Shown here: positions 58,144 through 61,840 of the stretch, piece after piece
How the letters are laid out: every line of letters begins with the position of its first letter
Numbering within the stretch: the first letter of the stretch is position 1
Source of the DNA: Burkholderiales bacterium
GTDB lineage: Bacteria; Pseudomonadota; Gammaproteobacteria; Burkholderiales; WYBJ01
Length of the DNA: 61,840 nt
Direction: 5' to 3'
Assembly (NCBI GenBank): GCA_020848435.1
Contig: JADLAC010000069.1
Span: 1 to 61,840, forward strand
Program-made: the position numbers and the translations under genes
The notes under the pieces: model-generated
Databases searched by the model: none
Told to the model about the DNA's origin: nothing
The model's input: only the letters and a program-made list of their open reading frames with translations

Positions 58144-58938
58144 TCAGCGTCCCCGGTAGATGGGCTTGCGTTTTTCGTTGAAGGCTTGAATGCCTTCGCG
58201 TCGATCGTCGGTCGCGACCAAGCGGTTGTACGCCTGGATTTCGAACTCGAGGCCGCTCGCGAGATCCATTTGCAGCCCACGATGGATGGCGAGCTTCGCC
58301 TGACGCACCGACAGCGGCGCGTTGGCGCAGATCCGCTGCGCCGTCCGGTTTGCGAGGCTCGCGACTTCTCCGGGCTCGCACAGGCGGTTGACGATGCCCC
58401 AGTCGTAGGCTTGCTCGGCGCTGAAGGGCTCGCCCGTGAGGATGATTTCTTTCGCGCGCCGCTCGCCCGCAGTGCGCGGCAGGGTTTGCGTGCCGCAACC
58501 GCCGGGCATGATCCCGAGGGTGACTTCGGTCAGGGCGAAGCGCGCGTTGCGCACGGCGTAGGAAAAATCGCAGCAAAGCGTCATCTCCAGCCCGCCGGCG
58601 TAGGCCGCGCCATTGATCGCCGCGATCACGGGCAGCGGACAGTCGAGAATGGCGCGGAACATGCGCTCGAACAGCACGTGCTGGGCAAGCCAGTCCGCGT
58701 CGCTCATGCCGTTGCGCTCCTTGAGATCCGCGCCGCCGCAAAAAGCCCGGTCGCCTGCGCCGGTGAGCACCGCGCAGCGGATCGCTCCGGGGGCGTGCGC
58801 GAGCGCCGTGAACACATCGCACAAGTCGTGACCCATCCGGGTATTGAGCGCATTGGCGACCTGCGGGCGATTCAGCGTGACCGTCAGGACGCCATCGGCG
58901 CTCGTCTCCAGCGTGATCGTTTCGTAGCCTTGCTGCAT
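58144..58938 (-). CDS. Enoyl-CoA hydratase/isomerase family protein
   Basis: 264 residues with a standard crotonase fold. Oxyanion-hole segments are DRAFCGGADL and INGAAYAGGLEM. Both catalytic Glu positions are filled, in GGLEMTL and ALTEVTLGIMPGG, unlike the paralogue at 51903. It should hydrate a 2-enoyl-CoA. It is convergent with the SDR, so it is a separate unit from the TetR operon. A copy of the dispersed repeat lies just upstream of its ATG. Confidence 0.94.
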   Translation of the reverse strand: MQQGYETITLETSADGVLTVTLNRPQVANALNTRMGHDLCDVFTALAHAPGAIRCAVLTGAGDRAFCGGADLKERNGMSDADWLAQHVLFERMFRAILDCPLPVIAAINGAAYAGGLEMTLCCDFSYAVRNARFALTEVTLGIMPGGCGTQTLPRTAGERRAKEIILTGEPFSAEQAYDWGIVNRLCEPGEVASLANRTAQRICANAPLSVRQAKLAIHRGLQMDLASGLEFEIQAYNRLVATDDRREGIQAFNEKRKPIYRGR

Positions 58939-58940
58939 GA

Positions 58941-58968
58941 TTAGTATCCCGAGTCAGAAATTCGCTGC
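58941..58968 (-). repeat. Dispersed repeat, copy A
   Basis: Contains TGACTCGGGATACTAA on the minus strand. It matches copy B at 23 of 28 positions, all differences being transitions, and forms an inverted pair with it. Confidence 0.75.
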
Positions 58969-59101
58969 GGAAAAGACGCCGAAATAGGCGCCATACTTTG
59001 TCGGAAATCCTCGCCAGGGGTCCAACCTGGCGGCGGTTTCCTTCGCGTCTAATACCGATTTCGGCGCTCTTGCCTTCCGACTTCGACATGAGTGTTTCCG
59101 C

Positions 59102-59133
59102 TTCAGCAACGAATCCCTGACTCGGGACACCAA
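59102..59133 (+). repeat. Dispersed repeat, copy B
   Basis: Contains TGACTCGGGACACCAA on the plus strand. It lies 133 bases from copy A in inverted orientation and matches copy C at about 24 of 32 positions. Confidence 0.75.
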
Positions 59134-59325
59134 GCCTCCATCGAACGAGCTCGGAATGCTTCGGACGAGCACGCGGCGGGCGAGCCTTGACGTCGCTCGC
59201 GGGGCTCGCCGTCGCGCCTCTATCGGTGGCGCCAATGGTACGATAAGTTCGTGCGGCGCCCGCAGCGCAGCGGCCGCGCCGCTCTACTCGTGCCGTGCCG
59301 ATCACGCCGCGATCAGGCGGCGGTT

Positions 59326-59386
59326 CGCTGCGCGCCGCGGGCGGGTGGCAAGCGCTGCGCGCCGCGGGCGGGTGGCAAGCGCTGCG
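59326..59386. repeat. 27-base direct repeat, two perfect copies plus 7 bases
   Basis: Copies at 59326-59352 and 59353-59379 are identical, followed by CGCTGCG as the start of a third. It lies just upstream of the Bug gene. Confidence 0.95.
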
Positions 59387-59410
59387 AACATCCCTCGAAG
59401 AGGTGAGCGT

Positions 59411-60448
59411 ATGACGAACGAGAGCATGCGGGATGGCGCGCTCGCCAGCGCGGTGCCGGCCGGCAGGCATGTGCGTCGCCGTACCGCCATCGCTGCATTG
59501 TCGGCCGCGGCGTTCGGCGCGCTGCTGGCGGCAGAGCTCGCCGGGGCGGCCGATTTTCCGCACAAGCCCGTTCGACTGGTGATCCCTAGCGCGCCCGGCG
59601 GCGGGACCGATATCGTCGCGCGCATTCTCGGCCAGCGACTGGGACAGATCTGGCGCTCGCCGCTGGTGGTCGAGAACGTGAGCGGCGGTGCGACCGCGAT
59701 CGGCACGGCCGCCGTGGCGAAAGCACCGGCCGACGGCTACACCGTGCTCATGACCGGGGTGAATTTCACTTTCGTACCGCTGGTGCGATCGAAGCTTCCG
59801 TACGATGTCGCCGGCGATTTCGAGCCGGTCATGCTGGCCACGCAGCTCGCGAGCCTCATCGTCGTTCATCCGTCGATGCCGGTGAAGTCGCTGCGCGAGC
59901 TGATCGCGCTGGCAAGAGCGCGCCCGGGGGAGATTCGCTATGGCTCCGGCGGCAGCGGGACGGTGATTCACTTCTCCACCGAGCTGTTCCGCCTCGCGGC
60001 CGGCATTCGCTTGCTGCACGTGCCCTACCGCGGCGCAGGCCCGGCGACGGCGGCAGTGCTGGGCGGCGAAACCCAGATGCTCATTACCACGCTGGCCGCG
60101 CTCGATCCTCATCTGCAATCGAAGAAGCTGCGAGCGCTGGCGACCACGGGGGCGCAACGGGCGCGCGCGGCTCCGGGCGTGCCCACCGCGGTCGAGGCTG
60201 GCTTACCCGGCTACACCTTCGACAACTGGTACGGTCTGTGGGCGCCCGCGCGCACGCCGCGAGCGGTCGTGCAGGCACTGAACGAGGCGTTCAACCAGGC
60301 CCTGGCCGCGCCCGAGGTCATCGAGCGGCTGGCAGCGGTGGGGGTCGATCCCGTGGGCGGGCCGCCGGAGAAGTTCGCGGCCTATCTCGCCGCCGAGCTG
60401 GCGCGCTGGCGCGAGGTCGCGCGCGCAGCCGATATCAAGGCGGAATAG
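59411..60448 (+). CDS. Bug/TctC-family substrate-binding protein
   Basis: 345 residues. The leader is long, with RHVRRRTAIAALSAAAFGALL before ADFPHKPVR; the consecutive Arg residues resemble a Tat signal, although a Sec signal with a basic n-region is also possible. Landmarks: IPSAPGGGTDIVARI, VVENVSGGATAIG (degenerate DNRPGAGG), ADGYTVLM, YDVAGDFEPVM and VPYRGAGPATAAVL. ATG 59411 has GAGG upstream; ATG 59426 is an alternative. It is monocistronic as far as can be seen. Confidence 0.92.
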   Translation: MTNESMRDGALASAVPAGRHVRRRTAIAALSAAAFGALLAAELAGAADFPHKPVRLVIPSAPGGGTDIVARILGQRLGQIWRSPLVVENVSGGATAIGTAAVAKAPADGYTVLMTGVNFTFVPLVRSKLPYDVAGDFEPVMLATQLASLIVVHPSMPVKSLRELIALARARPGEIRYGSGGSGTVIHFSTELFRLAAGIRLLHVPYRGAGPATAAVLGGETQMLITTLAALDPHLQSKKLRALATTGAQRARAAPGVPTAVEAGLPGYTFDNWYGLWAPARTPRAVVQALNEAFNQALAAPEVIERLAAVGVDPVGGPPEKFAAYLAAELARWREVARAADIKAE

Positions 60449-60501
60449 GTGTGCTGAGTCCGAAGGTCGCCGCACAAACCGGCGCCCATGGCATCGGGCA
60501 G

Positions 60502-60533
60502 TTCAGCGACGAACCTCGGGCTCAGGACACTAG
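60502..60533 (+). repeat. Dispersed repeat, copy C
   Basis: Contains GGCTCAGGACACTAG. It lies between two convergent Bug genes, in the same orientation as copy B, and is the most diverged copy. Confidence 0.6.
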
Positions 60534-60562
60534 ATCAGGACGGGCGCGCCGGCTCGCGTTGC

Positions 60563-61534
60563 TCAGAACCCGGTCGCGCCCGAATCCTTCACCACCGGCC
60601 CCCAACGCTCGATATCGCGATTGACGTAGGCCTCGAACTCCTTGCGCGCCTTGGGTAAGGGATCGAGCCCGCGCGCCTCGAGGCTCGCGATCATGTCGGG
60701 ATTGCGGATCTGTTGCGCCGTCTCCTCGTGAATGCGTTCGACGATGGCGAGCGGCGTGGCCGCGGGCGCGAAGAAACCGTACCAGTATTCGACCTGGTAG
60801 TTGGCGATCCCCGCTTCGATCATGGTCGGCACTCCGGGCAAGCTGCGATAGCGCTTTTCCGTCGTGACGGCGAGCGCCCGCAGCCGTCCGGCCTGCACCA
60901 GCCCGAGCGATGCCGGCACGGTGGAGAACATGAAATGGATCTGGCCGCCCACGATGTCGGCCTGCGCCGGCGCCGCGCCCTTGTAAGGGATGTGCGTGAT
61001 TCGTACCTTGGTCAGATAACGGAACAGCTCGCCGCACATGTGATTACCGGTGCCCGCGCCGGCGGACCCGTAGTTGAGCTCGCCAGGTCGCGCCTTGGCC
61101 AGCGCGACCAGATCCTTCACGGTCTTCGCCGGCAGCGAGGGATGGATCACCAGGGCCATGGGCGTGGAAGCGAGCGGGCTCACCGCGATCAGATCGCGTT
61201 GCACCCGGTACGACGTTTTGGTGTGCAGCGTGGCGCCGATGCCGATTTCCGAGCTGGATCCGACTTGCAGGGTATGGCCGTCGGGCGCGGAACGGGCGAC
61301 GAATTCGGTCGCGACGGTCCCGGCCGCGCCGAGGCGATTGTCGACGATGAAGGGTTGGCCGAAGCGCTCCGCGAGCTTGGGGCTGACGAGGCGCGCGACG
61401 ATGTCGGTGCCCCCGCCCGGGGAGAACGGGACCACGATGCGAACCGGCTTGGTGGGATAGGTCTGAGCATAGGACGCGCCGATGAGCCCAGGCGCGGCCG
61501 CTACGGCGAGCACGGCGTGCAGCAACGTTTTCAT
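60563..61534 (-). CDS. Bug/TctC-family substrate-binding protein
   Basis: 323 residues with a standard Sec signal (MKTLLHAVLAVAAAPGLIG, cut near SYAQ). Landmarks: VPFSPGGGTDIVARL, IVDNRLGAAGTVA, APDGHTLQVG, IPYKGAAPAQADI and VNRDIERWGPVVKDSG. ATG 61534 is chosen because the signal peptide begins there and GGGAG lies ~11 bases upstream; an in-frame start at 61567 would add 11 residues. It is convergent with the preceding Bug gene. No TctAB genes are seen. Confidence 0.93.
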   Translation of the reverse strand: MKTLLHAVLAVAAAPGLIGASYAQTYPTKPVRIVVPFSPGGGTDIVARLVSPKLAERFGQPFIVDNRLGAAGTVATEFVARSAPDGHTLQVGSSSEIGIGATLHTKTSYRVQRDLIAVSPLASTPMALVIHPSLPAKTVKDLVALAKARPGELNYGSAGAGTGNHMCGELFRYLTKVRITHIPYKGAAPAQADIVGGQIHFMFSTVPASLGLVQAGRLRALAVTTEKRYRSLPGVPTMIEAGIANYQVEYWYGFFAPAATPLAIVERIHEETAQQIRNPDMIASLEARGLDPLPKARKEFEAYVNRDIERWGPVVKDSGATGF

Positions 61535-61840
61535 GGTGCAACAGCTCCCTGATATTCGAGCGATCACAAAGGCGCCACGCGCCGAACCATTGCCTTCGCG
61601 CGCAGAGCAGAAAGAGATTCCCGCGCAACGTGCTTGTCCGCCGCTGTGCGAAACAGCGTCATGGTTGCGAGCACGTTCGTGGTGCTTAGGAGCCTGTCGG
61701 ACTTGATCTCGCCCGATGCGTTATGGGCGCAACCCGAAGGGACGGGGCGCTTTTCGCGCATGGCGGTGTCGAACGACTTGCCGATAGTCTCGCTATCGGC
61801 TGCGTCGTCCTCCTAGCCCTGCGCGAAAATCGCCTCCGTC
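61535..61840. other. Right-end region without a supported gene
   Basis: About 300 bases to the window edge. Small open frames exist but lack ribosome sites and family features. It probably contains the promoter of the Bug gene at 61534. Confidence 0.5.

Larger units (their letters stand above)
58939..59410. other. Intergenic region between divergent enoyl-CoA hydratase and Bug genes
   Basis: About 470 bases with no gene I can support. It holds two inverted copies of a dispersed repeat (58941-58968 and 59102-59133) and a 27-base direct repeat (59326-59386), so it differs from the compact DNA around it. Confidence 0.6.

Noticed and set aside
60454..60525. Imperfect inverted repeat between two convergent Bug genes as a transcription terminator
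   Set aside because: The arms are about 45 bases apart, mismatched, and not followed by a T run; the right arm belongs to dispersed repeat copy C.
61564..61761. 65-codon minus-strand frame at the right end
   Set aside because: No ribosome site, no recognisable family and composition like non-coding frames.
1..61840. tRNA, rRNA, CRISPR arrays, integrases or insertion sequences
   Set aside because: I read for them and saw no supporting sequence; the only mobile-like signal is the short dispersed repeat near 59 kb.

Overview
The window is GC-rich and has the look of a betaproteobacterium, probably Burkholderiales or a relative. The strongest taxonomic hint is six separate periplasmic binding proteins of the Bug/TctC family, whose expansion is typical of Bordetella, Cupriavidus and relatives, together with CaiB/BaiF CoA-transferases, MaoC-like proteins and IclR/TetR regulators. 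I see no rRNA, tRNA, CRISPR array or transposase gene.

Region 1 (3-31856) is half of the window and is one uninterrupted reading frame of more than 10,600 codons, cut at its 5' end by the window edge. In order it carries a beta-helix-like N-terminal part, 17 CARDB-type repeats, a PPC-like and an IPT-like domain, a first beta-propeller, nine He_PIG/cadherin-like Ig repeats, a first short RHS module, a type I dockerin, Ig-like domains, a second (YVTN/NHL-like) propeller, a long YD-repeat shell with a strict 276-base higher-order period, and an RHS core ending in DPSGL. A further ~1,725 residues follow the core: an ADP-ribosyltransferase-like domain, a zinc-metallopeptidase-like domain, a VCBS/cadherin-like repeat, a DUF4114-like domain and a C-terminal cohesin-like domain. 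It is best read as a giant secreted or surface protein related to polymorphic toxins and adhesins. It is the most unusual object here.

Region 2 (31961-38613, minus strand) is an IclR-type regulator followed by a tripartite RND efflux operon (adaptor, HAE1 pump, outer-membrane factor), with tight spacing or overlap between the last three genes.

Region 3 (38754-46456) is a plus-strand set of CoA-transferase, two-domain MaoC-like protein and two Bug binding proteins, then a convergent MFS transporter, a cupin and another Bug gene.

Region 4 (46629-58938) is a divergent acyl-CoA catabolic locus. Leftward run SDR, enoyl-CoA hydratase-like protein, Bug protein, FMN alpha-hydroxyacid dehydrogenase, P450, a BNR-repeat protein and a MoaD/ThiS-like protein. 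Rightward run acyl-CoA dehydrogenase, MaoC-like protein, CoA-transferase, TetR regulator and SDR; a second enoyl-CoA hydratase faces them. A perfect 18-base palindrome lies in the divergent promoter region and is the likely TetR operator. Together these could import a carboxylic acid, activate it by CoA transfer, and desaturate, hydrate and oxidise it. No thiolase or CoA ligase is in the window, so the pathway is incomplete here.

Region 5 (58939-61840) holds two more Bug genes and a small family of ~32-base dispersed repeats, two of them forming an inverted pair.
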